Source: Parvibaculum sp041688015
GTDB taxonomy: Bacteria > Pseudomonadota > Alphaproteobacteria > Parvibaculales > Parvibaculaceae
DNA: 64,000 nucleotides
Direction: 5' to 3'
NCBI GenBank assembly: GCA_041688015.1
Contig: JBDNIY010000009.1
Location: 62,001-126,000 of the forward strand
In this document: positions 8,847 through 16,228 of the stretch, piece by piece
Numbering within the stretch: position 1 is the stretch's first letter
Layout: every line of letters starts with the position of its first letter
Notes under the pieces: model-generated
What the model saw: only the letters and a program-made list of their open reading frames with translations
What the model was told of the DNA's origin: nothing
Databases searched by the model: none
Translations under genes and position numbers: made by a program

Positions 8847-10064
8847 ATGCAGGTCCAGCCCATTCCCGGCCTTGATGATGGCGCCAATGATATCCGTCTG
8901 ATGACGGCGAAAATTGTCTCTGAAGACATCATCCCGGCAGAGGCCCTCTTGCATCAAGGCGGTGAAGCGGCGGCTGAGGCGCGCAAGGCGATCATTGCCA
9001 AGGTCAAAGAGCAGGGGCTCTGGGCCCCGCATTTGCCCGAAGAATATGGCGGCATGGGCATCGGTTTTTTGAAACACGCCTATATGAACGAAATTCTCGC
9101 TTGGTCGCCCTTTTCAGCCCGGCTCTTTGGCGTGGTCGCGCCCAATTCGGGCAACCAGAAAATCCTGCTGAAATACGGCACACCAGAACAAAAGAAAAAA
9201 TGGCTGGAGCCGCTGGTGGCAGGTGAGATTGAAAGTTGCTTTTCAATGACGGAGCCCGATCAGCCCGGCTCAGACCCATATGCGTTGCAAACCCGTGCGG
9301 TGCGCGAAGGCGATGAATGGGTGATCAACGGGCACAAATGGTTCACCTCTAATGGGCGCAATGCCGACATCGCCATCGTCATGTGCCGCACCGAGCAGGC
9401 CGACGGCAAAGGCGGTGTGAAAGACAAGATGACCCAGATCATCGTGCCCATGACAACGCCCGGCGTGAACATTATCCGTTCCGTACCGGTCTGGGGCCAT
9501 TCGCGCGGCGACCATTGCGAAATCAAATATGAGAATGTGCGCGTACCGGCTGAAAACCAGTTGGGGCGCACCGGCACGGGCCATCAGGCGGCGCAGGACC
9601 GGCTGGGCGAAGGCCGTGTGTTCCACTGCATGAACTCTATCGGCCAGATGTGGCGCGCCTTCGATCTCATGTGCAAACGCGCGGTCGTCCGCGAGGTGCA
9701 TGGCGGCAAACTCGAAACTAAGCAATTCGTGCAAGGTTTCATCGCTGACAGCTATATGGACATCCAAGCCGCCCGGTTGATGACCATCCATTGCGCCAAT
9801 AAGATGGAAGCGGGTGACAATCCGCGTGCCGATATTTCAGCCATCAAAGTATTCGTGCCCGCCGCCTTTGAGCGCGTGGTGGACCGCGCCATTCAGGTGC
9901 ATGGGGCGTTGGGTGTGTCAGGTGATACGCCGCTTGCTGGCATGTATCTAGGCGCGCGGACGCTGCGCATTGCCGACGGCCCTGACGAGGTTCATCGTAT
10001 CGTCATCGCAAGGAGCGTCCTCAAATGTTATCACGATGGCATGAGTTGGGATTTCGGTGCCTGA
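8847..10064 (+). CDS. Acyl-CoA dehydrogenase
   Basis: The 405-residue protein has all three acyl-CoA dehydrogenase regions: an N-terminal helical domain, the central beta domain with CFSMTEPDQPGSDP (FAD and substrate contacts) and INGHKWFTSNG, and the C-terminal helical domain with QVHGALGVSGDTPLA. Such enzymes carry out the first, FAD-linked step of beta-oxidation or a related acyl-CoA desaturation, passing electrons to ETF. A strong ribosome-binding site (GAGGGAGAG) precedes the ATG. The length matches the ACAD10/11-like and FadE groups; chain-length preference cannot be read. Confidence 0.93.
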   Translation: MQVQPIPGLDDGANDIRLMTAKIVSEDIIPAEALLHQGGEAAAEARKAIIAKVKEQGLWAPHLPEEYGGMGIGFLKHAYMNEILAWSPFSARLFGVVAPNSGNQKILLKYGTPEQKKKWLEPLVAGEIESCFSMTEPDQPGSDPYALQTRAVREGDEWVINGHKWFTSNGRNADIAIVMCRTEQADGKGGVKDKMTQIIVPMTTPGVNIIRSVPVWGHSRGDHCEIKYENVRVPAENQLGRTGTGHQAAQDRLGEGRVFHCMNSIGQMWRAFDLMCKRAVVREVHGGKLETKQFVQGFIADSYMDIQAARLMTIHCANKMEAGDNPRADISAIKVFVPAAFERVVDRAIQVHGALGVSGDTPLAGMYLGARTLRIADGPDEVHRIVIARSVLKCYHDGMSWDFGA

Positions 10065-10094
10065 GTGGGCAGCAGACAGGAATAAGCAAACGAC

Positions 10095-11453
10095 ATGGCC
10101 AACACGGATTCAAACAAAAATACGCTGCGAGCGCTCACCGCTAGGCTTGCCGTGAGGTGGCAAGGCGGCCGCACCTTTGTTATTTCTTCTGGGCTTCTTT
10201 TTCTGGTTCTCGCTCTGGCGCATGCATTGCCTTTCTGGCTTGCGTGTCTCAGTTTCGTTTTTCTGACCAGCATAGCCTTTCTGCGTGCGTTGGTGGTGGA
10301 CAAGCCGTATAGCGTGACGGGCCGACCTGCCGTTGCGCCGACAGGCGACATAATGGCGCTGGCCACAGGGGCCGGGCGCACGATCCTCAATGAACTGCCC
10401 GACCCCGTGATCGTGCTGGATGGCAGCGGTCGTATTATCTTCGGCAACAAGGCAGCCGAAGGGGTGATGGGTTCGCAAGCCACCGGCAAGCATGTCGCGA
10501 CCATGTTGCGCAGCGCCGTCTTGATAACGGCGGTTGATGACGTGCTGAAAGGCGCAGACGCGCAATCCGTTGACTACAGTCTGCCAGTGCCTGTTGAGCG
10601 TAATTATACGGGCTTCATCGCGCCGATCGAAACCGATACCTATTCCACGGCGCAAGGTGGGATGAGCGAAGCGACGCGGCGGCGGCGCTCGCGCGCCGTG
10701 CTGATTGTGTTGCGCGACGTGACGGATGCGCGCCGCGTCGAAGACATGCGTGTCGATTTTGTCGCCTTTGCCAGCCATGAACTTAAAACGCCGCTGGCCT
10801 CATTGTCCGGCTTCATCGATACTCTGCGCGGCCACGCCAAGGACGACCCGGACGCGCAGGCGCGCTTTCTCGAAATCATGGCCGGTCAGGCTGACCGTAT
10901 GCGCCGCCTGATCGATGATCTGCTGTCGCTGTCGCGCATTGAATTGCGCGAGCATGTGCGTCCCAGCAAGATTGTGGATATGGCGAGCGTCGTGAGCGAT
11001 GTGACGAACGGATTGAGCCATCTGGCAGAAAAAAACGGAGTGGAAGTTTCTGTATCGGTTTCCGCCCAGCTGCCGCGCGTGCGTGGCGATGCTGAGGAAT
11101 TGGCGCAGGTCGTGCAAAATCTCGTCGATAATGCTCTGCGCTATGGGCGGACGGGCAAGCGGGTCGAAGTGACGTTGGGCGAAGATCAGCGCGGCGGCAA
11201 ACCCATGCTACGGCTTGATGTGCGCGATTTTGGCGAGGGTATTTCGCGCGAGCATCTGCCACGTCTCACCGAGCGATTCTACCGGGTCGATGCGGCGGCG
11301 AGCCGCGCCAAGGGCGGCACCGGGCTTGGGCTTGCCATCGTCAAGCACATCGTTAATCGCCATCAGGGCATACTGACGATTGACAGCGAGCTGGGGCAGG
11401 GCTCGACATTCAGAGTTCTCATCCCTGTCGCCGCCGACGAAAATCCGGCGTAA
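10095..11453 (+). CDS. phoR: Phosphate-regulon sensor histidine kinase PhoR
   Basis: The 452-residue protein has two adjacent membrane helices (about 29-66), a PAS-like sensor segment beginning ELPDPVIVLDGSGRIIF (about 100-210), a HisKA domain with the phospho-accepting His228 in FASHELKTPL, and a complete ATPase domain (NLVDNALRYG, DFGEGIS, GTGLGLAIVKHI). This is the usual PhoR plan. Its neighbours phoU and phoB support the assignment. It would respond to phosphate transport state by phosphorylating PhoB. The pstSCAB genes often found between phoR and phoU are not here. Confidence 0.9.
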   Translation: MANTDSNKNTLRALTARLAVRWQGGRTFVISSGLLFLVLALAHALPFWLACLSFVFLTSIAFLRALVVDKPYSVTGRPAVAPTGDIMALATGAGRTILNELPDPVIVLDGSGRIIFGNKAAEGVMGSQATGKHVATMLRSAVLITAVDDVLKGADAQSVDYSLPVPVERNYTGFIAPIETDTYSTAQGGMSEATRRRRSRAVLIVLRDVTDARRVEDMRVDFVAFASHELKTPLASLSGFIDTLRGHAKDDPDAQARFLEIMAGQADRMRRLIDDLLSLSRIELREHVRPSKIVDMASVVSDVTNGLSHLAEKNGVEVSVSVSAQLPRVRGDAEELAQVVQNLVDNALRYGRTGKRVEVTLGEDQRGGKPMLRLDVRDFGEGISREHLPRLTERFYRVDAAASRAKGGTGLGLAIVKHIVNRHQGILTIDSELGQGSTFRVLIPVAADENPA

Positions 11454-11513
11454 AATAGGATGAAGTCGAACAAAAGACGCTGACTTTGCGCCATATTGGC
11501 AAAAGGTTGGGAA

Positions 11514-11531
11514 CTGTCAAAAAAACGACAT
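11514..11531 (+). promoter_or_regulatory. Possible Pho box upstream of phoU-phoB
   Basis: CTGTCAA at 11514-11520 is followed after four A by ACGACAT at 11525-11531. This gives two half-sites with 11-base spacing like the PhoB consensus. The first half matches well, the second only in part (four of seven). It lies 103 bases before the phoU start. Tentative. Confidence 0.3.
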
Positions 11532-11578
11532 GCTTGTGTCGTAAACACTTTACGGGCCAAAGATAGAATTCGCCAAAC

Positions 11579-11593
11579 GACAGGGGCCCTGTC
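11579..11593. repeat. Short perfect inverted repeat in the phoU leader
   Basis: GACAGGG (11579-11585) and CCCTGTC (11587-11593) are perfect arms around one base, 40 bases before the phoU start. It could be an operator or a small leader hairpin; no function is shown. Confidence 0.4.
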
Positions 11594-11633
11594 TGTGTGG
11601 ACTATGCAAACAGGCAAACAGGAGAGACGAAGC

Positions 11634-12347
11634 GTGACCAGTCATACAGTCAAGTCGTTCCAGGATGAGCTGGATGGAATTGCCGCGAGCATCGCCCAGA
11701 TGGGTGGTCTGACCGAAGCTCAATTGGCAGGGGCCATTGAGAGCATGGTGCGCCGTGATAGCGAGCTGGCCGAGCGCACCGTCAAGCAAGACAAGCGCAT
11801 CGATGCCCTCGAAATCGAGGTTGAAGCCCGCGCTGTTCGCCTCATTGCCTTGCGCCAGCCCATGGCGTCGGACCTGCGCGAAGCCATCTCCGCCATCAAG
11901 ATTTCTTCCGATCTTGAGCGCATTGGCGATCTGGCCAAGAACATTGCCAAGCGCGCGCTGATTATTCAGGGCGATTTTGAAACGCTGCCCCGCCTCATTC
12001 TGGGCATCTCCCGCATGGGCCGCCTCGCGCAGGGCCAGCTCAAATCGGTGCTTGATGCCTGCTCCAACCGCGACGCCCAACTGGCGGTCGAGGTCTGGAA
12101 GAGTGATGAAGAAATCGACGAAATGTACAACTCGGTCTTCCGCGAGTTGCTGACTTATATGATGGAAGACCCGCGCACGATTGGCGTCTGCACCCATCTT
12201 TTGTTTATTGCCAAGAACATCGAACGTATTGGCGATCACGCTACCAACGTTGCCGAAACGGTTTTTTACGTCGCGACTGGCGAAATGATGTCAGACAACC
12301 GTCCCAAGGGCGACACGACCAGCACCACGCCGGTCAGCATTCAATGA
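11634..12347 (+). CDS. phoU: Phosphate-signalling complex protein PhoU
   Basis: The 237-residue helical protein contains the two PhoU repeats, each with the metal-binding E/D-x-x-x-D pattern (ISSDLERIGDLAKNIA and AKNIERIGDHATNVAE). PhoU links the Pst transporter to PhoR and restrains the regulon when phosphate is plentiful. The GTG at 11634 was chosen because GGAGAG lies seven bases upstream and the PhoU homology begins right after it (VTSHTVKSFQDEL); an upstream in-frame ATG at 11604 is less likely. It is 14 bases before the first phoB start candidate, so the two are co-transcribed. Confidence 0.92.
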   Translation: MTSHTVKSFQDELDGIAASIAQMGGLTEAQLAGAIESMVRRDSELAERTVKQDKRIDALEIEVEARAVRLIALRQPMASDLREAISAIKISSDLERIGDLAKNIAKRALIIQGDFETLPRLILGISRMGRLAQGQLKSVLDACSNRDAQLAVEVWKSDEEIDEMYNSVFRELLTYMMEDPRTIGVCTHLLFIAKNIERIGDHATNVAETVFYVATGEMMSDNRPKGDTTSTTPVSIQ

Positions 12348-12360
12348 AGGCGGATACCCC

Positions 12361-13104
12361 ATGCCGATCACACTCGAACGTGAAGCCTCTACGGGATTCG
12401 AGGGCCGTATGAAGCCCACCGTCATGATCGTCGAAGACGAAGAAGCGCTGTCAACGCTGCTTCAATACAATCTCGACAAGGAGGGCTACAACGCCGTTGT
12501 GGCCGCCGACGGTGATGAAGCCGCGCTGATGATCAGGGAAGTGACACCCGATCTGGTGCTGCTGGACTGGATGTTGCCGGGAATTTCCGGGATTGAACTC
12601 TGCCGCCGCCTGCGCGGGCGCCCGGAAACGCGCAATCTGCCGATCATCATGATTACAGCGCGTGGCGAGGAGACTGACCGTATTCGCGGCCTCGATACGG
12701 GCGCTGACGACTATGTGACCAAGCCCTTTTCGATGACGGAATTGCTGGCGCGTATCCGCGCTGTGATGCGCCGCATTCGCCCTGCACTGTCGGAAGACCT
12801 TGTGACCTTCGGCGACATCGTGATTGATCGCGGTGCCCATCGTGTGCGCCGTGGCGACCGCGAAGTGCACTTGGGGCCGACCGAATACCGGCTGCTGGAC
12901 CATCTGATCCAGCATCCCGGCCGCGTCTTCAGCCGCGAGCAATTGCTGGACGCCGTCTGGGGCTCCGACGTTTATGTCGAAGCGCGCACGGTGGACGTGC
13001 ATGTGGGCCGCCTGCGCAAGGCGCTTAACGATCTGGGCGAACGCGACCCAATCCGCACCGTGCGCTCGGCGGGCTATTCGCTGGATGAGCAATTCAGCCG
13101 GTAA
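12361..13104 (+). CDS. phoB: Phosphate-regulon response regulator PhoB
   Basis: An OmpR/PhoB-type regulator: a receiver domain with acidic pocket in MIVEDEEAL, phospho-acceptor aspartate in LVLLDWMLPG and conserved lysine in VTKPF, then a winged-helix DNA-binding domain (LGPTEYRLLDHLIQHPGRVFS to VDVHVGRLRKAL). It activates genes for phosphate scavenging. The start at 12361 has a good GAAGGCGG site upstream, but the family usually begins at the Met17 equivalent (12409, MKPTVMIVEDE), which is an equally good candidate. It is followed by a dispersed repeat and a bidirectional terminator. Confidence 0.93.
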   Translation: MPITLEREASTGFEGRMKPTVMIVEDEEALSTLLQYNLDKEGYNAVVAADGDEAALMIREVTPDLVLLDWMLPGISGIELCRRLRGRPETRNLPIIMITARGEETDRIRGLDTGADDYVTKPFSMTELLARIRAVMRRIRPALSEDLVTFGDIVIDRGAHRVRRGDREVHLGPTEYRLLDHLIQHPGRVFSREQLLDAVWGSDVYVEARTVDVHVGRLRKALNDLGERDPIRTVRSAGYSLDEQFSR

Positions 13105-13136
13105 TTTGATTGTTTGTTTTAGCCTTAAGTTTTTCT

Positions 13137-13218
13137 GTCATCCCGGCCTTGAGCCGGGATCCAGTAGCGTCACGCACGGAGTCAGCGGCTCCTAGACCCC
13201 GGCACAAGGCCGGGGTGA
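13137..13218. repeat. Dispersed palindromic (REP-like) repeat pair
   Basis: Two GC-rich hairpins lie in the phoB-gcrA gap: ATCCCGGC/GCCGGGAT (13140-13160) and CCCCGGC/GCCGGGG (13197-13215), separated by about 36 bases. The CTTGAGCCGGGATCCAG wording is a common intergenic element in alphaproteobacterial chromosomes (established knowledge recalled, not searched). It probably occurs many times elsewhere in this genome. Confidence 0.65.
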
Positions 13219-13246
13219 AAACTGAAAAATAGAAATACCGCCAAAC

Positions 13247-13284
13247 AAAAAACCGGCCACCCGTGAAAACGGGAGCCGGTTTTT
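13247..13284. terminator. Bidirectional terminator between phoB and gcrA
   Basis: ACCGGC (13252-13257) pairs with GCCGGT (13275-13280), and inside it CCCGT (13260-13264) pairs with ACGGG (13269-13273) around GAAA. A-rich and T-rich runs flank the stem, so it can end transcription from both convergent genes. Confidence 0.75.
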
Positions 13285-13306
13285 GATTGAGCAATCGCTC
13301 GTTTGG

Positions 13307-13819
13307 CTAAACGGCGAAAGTGACCTTGCGGCTGCGCTCGCGGTTGCGGCGGGGCTGCATGGGCTGATAAGCAAGTTTGGCATGTTCAGCGCAATAGGGT
13401 GCATTATTCTCGGCACCACGACCACAGAAGTGGAAGTTGGGCCGCCCCGGATCGCCGATGGGCCATTTGCAATTATGCTCGGTCAGCGTCAGCACGGTCG
13501 TCAGCTCCTTAGAGCCGCTTTCCGCGTCATCGCGGCTCGTTTCGCGGGTTCTGGCGACGGCTTCGACCTCTTCGCTCTCCTCGCGACGCTCGGCCACCAA
13601 CGGATCGGGGCGACCGCGCACATGGGTTAGCGTGCGCTGCACGGGCGCTTTTGGCCGAGCTGGACGGCTTGGCGTGGCGCGCCCTGACAGGCCAAGACGA
13701 TGCACCTTGCCGATCACCGCATTGCGTGTGACCCCACCCAACTGCTTAGCGACCTGGCTTGCGCTCAAGCCTTCCGCCCAGAGTTTCTTCAACATCTCGA
13801 CGCGTTCATCGGTCCACAT
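13307..13819 (-). CDS. gcrA: Cell-cycle regulator GcrA
   Basis: The 170-residue protein begins MWTDERVEMLKKLWAEGLSA, the GcrA signature with a small helix-turn-helix (GGVTRNAVIGKVHRLGLSG, about 28-46). A variable linker follows, then a conserved C-terminal cysteine region (CKWPIGDP, FCG, YCAEH) that contacts sigma-70. In Caulobacter and relatives, GcrA acts with sigma-70 at promoters carrying CcrM-methylated GANTC sites to drive division and polarity genes. A perfect DnaA box lies about 205 bases upstream of its start. The identification is secure. Confidence 0.95.
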   Translation of the reverse strand: MWTDERVEMLKKLWAEGLSASQVAKQLGGVTRNAVIGKVHRLGLSGRATPSRPARPKAPVQRTLTHVRGRPDPLVAERREESEEVEAVARTRETSRDDAESGSKELTTVLTLTEHNCKWPIGDPGRPNFHFCGRGAENNAPYCAEHAKLAYQPMQPRRNRERSRKVTFAV

Positions 13820-14023
13820 GGATTACCTTCCCCTCGCCTGGACACCTGTACGCCTTGCGCGAACAGACACAGCCGGGCACATTCAGGCACGCGACGCCTC
13901 CTAGAGAGACGACAAGCCGCGAAGGCCCGAAGAAACAAACACACCACATCTCGTGGGCCTTAACTTAATATATACAATATGGGGGTAGGGTGCCGCAACT
14001 CTTGAGGTGGGCGCGGAAATCCC

Positions 14024-14032
14024 TTATCCACA
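14024..14032. promoter_or_regulatory. Perfect DnaA box upstream of gcrA
   Basis: TTATCCACA matches the DnaA consensus exactly and lies in the 372-base gap between divergent gcrA and the ABC permease. In Caulobacter, DnaA is known to activate gcrA, so a role in gcrA timing is plausible. The rest of this gap (13820-14023) holds an AT-rich patch near 13970-13983 that could contain promoters, but no clear box was seen. Confidence 0.6.
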
Positions 14033-14124
14033 GAAAATCGCGGAAATTCGCAAAGTGGCAAAAAATAGGGACGCATCGTGGGTCTGCGCGTCTTATATGA
14101 CAGCATCCGCGCGATGCGCCGCCT

Positions 14125-14178
14125 GAGTACGATCAAAAGCCCGAGTACGATCAAAAGCCCGAGTACCATCGAAAGAAA
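14125..14178 (+). repeat. Three tandem 18-bp repeats before the ABC permease start
   Basis: The unit GAGTACGATCAAAAGCCC occurs at 14125-14142 and 14143-14160 exactly, with a diverged third copy at 14161-14178. The array ends 13 bases before the ATG at 14192. If translation began at the GTG at 14078 the array would encode a six-residue STIKSP repeat; otherwise it is a leader or regulatory element. Confidence 0.85.
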
Positions 14179-14191
14179 GAAAATATTGGCG

Positions 14192-15016
14192 ATGAGTGTG
14201 ACAACAAACACCGAACATAAATTTCCGATGGTAGGCGTGCGCCATTTCGGCATGGTCAATTGGTTGGGCACCTGGACGCTCTATACAAAGGAAGTGCGCC
14301 GTTTCACCAAGATCATGACGCAAACGATTTTCGCGCCGATGATCACGACGCTTCTCTATATGGCGGTTTTTTCGCTATCGGTTGGCAAGGTACGCCACGC
14401 CATTCATGGCATCCCCTTCATCGAGTTTTTGGCGCCCGGCCTCATCATGATGTCGATGATCCAGAACGCCTTTTCCAACACGTCTTCGGCTCTGCTGATT
14501 TCAAAGGTGCAGGGCAATGTGGTGGACTATCTGATGCCGCCTCTGTCACCCGGCGAGTTGAATTTCGGCATTGCTTCTGCGGGTGTGACGCGCGGCGTGA
14601 TGGTCGGGGCGATGACCGGCATTGCTATGATTTTCTTTGTGGATATGGCACCCGTCCATATTTGGGCGGTGTTGTTCTACGCCATTGGCGCGTCACTGAT
14701 GCTGGCGCTGCTGGGCATTATGGCGGGTATCTGGTCTGAAAAATTTGATCATCTGCAGGCTGTCACCAACTTCATCCTGCTGCCGTTGACCTTCCTGTCA
14801 GGTACCTTCTATTCGGTCACTCAACTGCCCCCTATTTTCCAACAAATCACCCATTGGAACCCCGTCTTCTACCTGATCGACGGCTTTCGCTATGGCTTCA
14901 CCGGCCAGGCCGACGGTTCGATCATGGCCGGCGTGCTGATGACCATTGGCGTCAACGCGGTGCTTTGGTTCATGTCCGACCGCATGTTCCGCCGGGGCTA
15001 CCGGCTTAAGAGTTGA
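14192..15016 (+). CDS. ABC-2 type transporter permease (no ATPase partner nearby)
   Basis: From the ATG at 14192 the protein has 274 residues with about six membrane helices and the ABC-2 signature near LMALLGIMAGIWSEKFDHL and LPLTFLSGTFYSV. This groups it with NodJ/DrrB/YadH-type permeases that export lipids, polysaccharides or drugs. Such permeases need a separate ATPase, normally the adjacent gene; none is present on either side. A transposon has inserted 28 bases after its stop codon, in the loop of a palindrome. A GTG at 14078 would add 38 residues including the STIKSP repeat, but that stretch is not family-like. Confidence 0.85.
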   Translation: MSVTTNTEHKFPMVGVRHFGMVNWLGTWTLYTKEVRRFTKIMTQTIFAPMITTLLYMAVFSLSVGKVRHAIHGIPFIEFLAPGLIMMSMIQNAFSNTSSALLISKVQGNVVDYLMPPLSPGELNFGIASAGVTRGVMVGAMTGIAMIFFVDMAPVHIWAVLFYAIGASLMLALLGIMAGIWSEKFDHLQAVTNFILLPLTFLSGTFYSVTQLPPIFQQITHWNPVFYLIDGFRYGFTGQADGSIMAGVLMTIGVNAVLWFMSDRMFRRGYRLKS

Positions 15017-15026
15017 GATTTGAGGC

Positions 15027-15051
15027 GCACGCCCTGTCAATTGGGCCTTTA
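15027..15051. repeat. Left arm of a palindrome split by the transposon, with target duplication
   Basis: GCACGCCCTGTCAATTG starts at 15027 and is complementary to the right arm ending at 19103. The last eight bases, GGCCTTTA (15044-15051), recur at 19075-19082 in the same direction and are the target-site duplication. Removing the element and one copy restores a stem of about 21 bp with a five-base loop, which may have been a processed or terminating hairpin after the permease gene. Confidence 0.85.
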
Positions 15052-15070
15052 GGTAGTGTCTCAGTTTGAA
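15052..15070. repeat. Left terminal inverted repeat of the transposon
   Basis: Nineteen bases identical to the complement of 19056-19074. The outermost GG follows directly on the target duplication. Confidence 0.88.
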
Positions 15071-15143
15071 TTTGGGGCTGATTGACTTCTATCGCCCTCT
15101 TCCGGTAGCTACTGTATGCTTAGCGGAAAGCAGAGGAGATTTT

Positions 15144-15329
15144 ATGACCGCAAAAGAAAGACTTGAGCTCAATATAACGACCCTGCGGGAGTCGGTGAAC
15201 AATGATTGGAAAGACTTAGCTTCCTTGAACCTTACCAGCGACGATAGGAAGGACATTCGAAAACACATTGCAATTTGTGTCAGCGAAATGGCTGCGCTTC
15301 TAGCGCAGTTGGAGAAAAAAGATGCCTAA
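15144..15329 (+). CDS. Small protein of unknown function, transposon cargo
   Basis: The ATG at 15144 has a strong AGAGGAG site seven bases upstream. The 61-residue product is charged and largely helical (MTAKERLELNITTLRESV, then an acidic/basic stretch and a helix ending LAQLEKKDA); it could form a coiled coil. It is not recognised. The stop overlaps the start of the next small gene by eight bases, so the two are translationally coupled. It is the first gene inside the left transposon end. Confidence 0.55.
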   Translation: MTAKERLELNITTLRESVNNDWKDLASLNLTSDDRKDIRKHIAICVSEMAALLAQLEKKDA

Positions 15330-15561
15330 GGGCCCCAACGGACAGAAGCGCCCCGCAGACGCTAACCAGCTTGCAAAGTTCATTGCTGATCTTGCGACGG
15401 GCGATGCCGCGGAAGTTGACCCAAACGAAGGCAAAGACCCCGCTGCTGTCGCCTTGGGTCGCAAGGGTGGCAAGTCGCGGGCGTCCAGCATGGCGCCGGA
15501 TCGTAGGGCGGAGATAGCTAAGAAAGCTGCGATAGCGCGATGGAATGAAAAGAAAAAATAG
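15322..15561 (+). CDS. Small basic protein with an AT-hook/H1-like C-terminal motif, transposon cargo
   Basis: The 79-residue product has an N-terminal acidic half and a basic C-terminal half with ALGRKGGKSRA and RRAEIAKKAAIARW. This motif recurs in many small bacterial proteins and suggests nucleic-acid binding; no function is firmly known. It overlaps the preceding 61-residue gene by eight bases. The pair could be a small regulatory or toxin-antitoxin-like unit, but nothing in the sequence proves this. Confidence 0.6.
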   Translation: MPKGPNGQKRPADANQLAKFIADLATGDAAEVDPNEGKDPAAVALGRKGGKSRASSMAPDRRAEIAKKAAIARWNEKKK

Positions 15562-15635
15562 GATTTGCATAAAATACCTTGAATTTGGTAAATGCCCGTG
15601 GCAAGCTTTCTGTATTGCTAGAGGGGCGATTCACA

Positions 15636-16226
15636 ATGACCATTCCGCCAATTGATGAAGTTCAAAATATTCTGAGTGATTTTGAAATACGCTTGCGCAG
15701 CATATTGGAAGGCGCATGGGGCGAATGGCTGACATGTACCAATCGAGGATCACTTTCACCCCGTTCCCGCGCTTCAATGGTTTTTGATTTTATCAAACGT
15801 AGGGCGCTTGAAGAATTTTTAGACGACTCGAATATTCGCCCCATTCCAAAAGGTCAGACAATTCACTTTCTCTTTGGAGATCGCGTTCTGTTGCGATTCA
15901 AAAAGGCAAATTCTTCTGGATTGGGTTCGAATATCGAAACACAAGCGGTTATCGAATTTATTGCCCCGCAGTTGCAGTTGCTTGACCTGCCTGAAATCTA
16001 TCACGTCGAAGCTTGTTACCACCTAGATAAACTAGCTACAAAAGTTGACTTGGTGACAGTATCTGCTCGTCGTCGGTATAGTAAGCTTTGGAGCTACGAA
16101 ATGCGGCGTTCATCTAGTGGGATCGTCGTGCCGTTGCCTACTGCGCCTCAATCTCCGGATGATAATTCGCCTGCAGAGGTTCGCCCAAGAAAGGTTGCCG
16201 AGAAACCTAAAGCTCTCGGAGAATAA
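15636..16226 (+). CDS. Unknown protein coupled to an HTH/ImmA-IrrE gene; candidate toxin
   Basis: The ATG at 15636 (GAGGGGCG upstream) gives 196 residues. No domain is recognised. Visible features are a helical N-terminus (DEVQNILSDFEIRLRSIL), a middle rich in aromatic and charged residues (TIHFLFGDRVLLRFKKANSSG) and a proline-rich polar tail from about residue 165. The gene ends two bases before the start of the HTH-peptidase gene, a spacing usual for toxin-antitoxin or two-gene defence operons in which the peptidase-HTH protein is antitoxin and regulator. The toxin role is inference. Confidence 0.6.
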   Translation: MTIPPIDEVQNILSDFEIRLRSILEGAWGEWLTCTNRGSLSPRSRASMVFDFIKRRALEEFLDDSNIRPIPKGQTIHFLFGDRVLLRFKKANSSGLGSNIETQAVIEFIAPQLQLLDLPEIYHVEACYHLDKLATKVDLVTVSARRRYSKLWSYEMRRSSSGIVVPLPTAPQSPDDNSPAEVRPRKVAEKPKALGE

Positions 16227-16228
16227 AT

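Noticed and set aside
10110..10778. 222-codon frame antisense to phoR
   Set aside because: Shadow frame rich in His/Arg typical of reversed coding sequence.
12451..13092. 213-codon frame antisense to phoB
   Set aside because: Mirror of the PhoB coding frame; no family pattern.
14125..14178. Triplicate 18-base repeat as a CRISPR remnant
   Set aside because: Units are directly adjacent with no spacers, and no cas gene is present.
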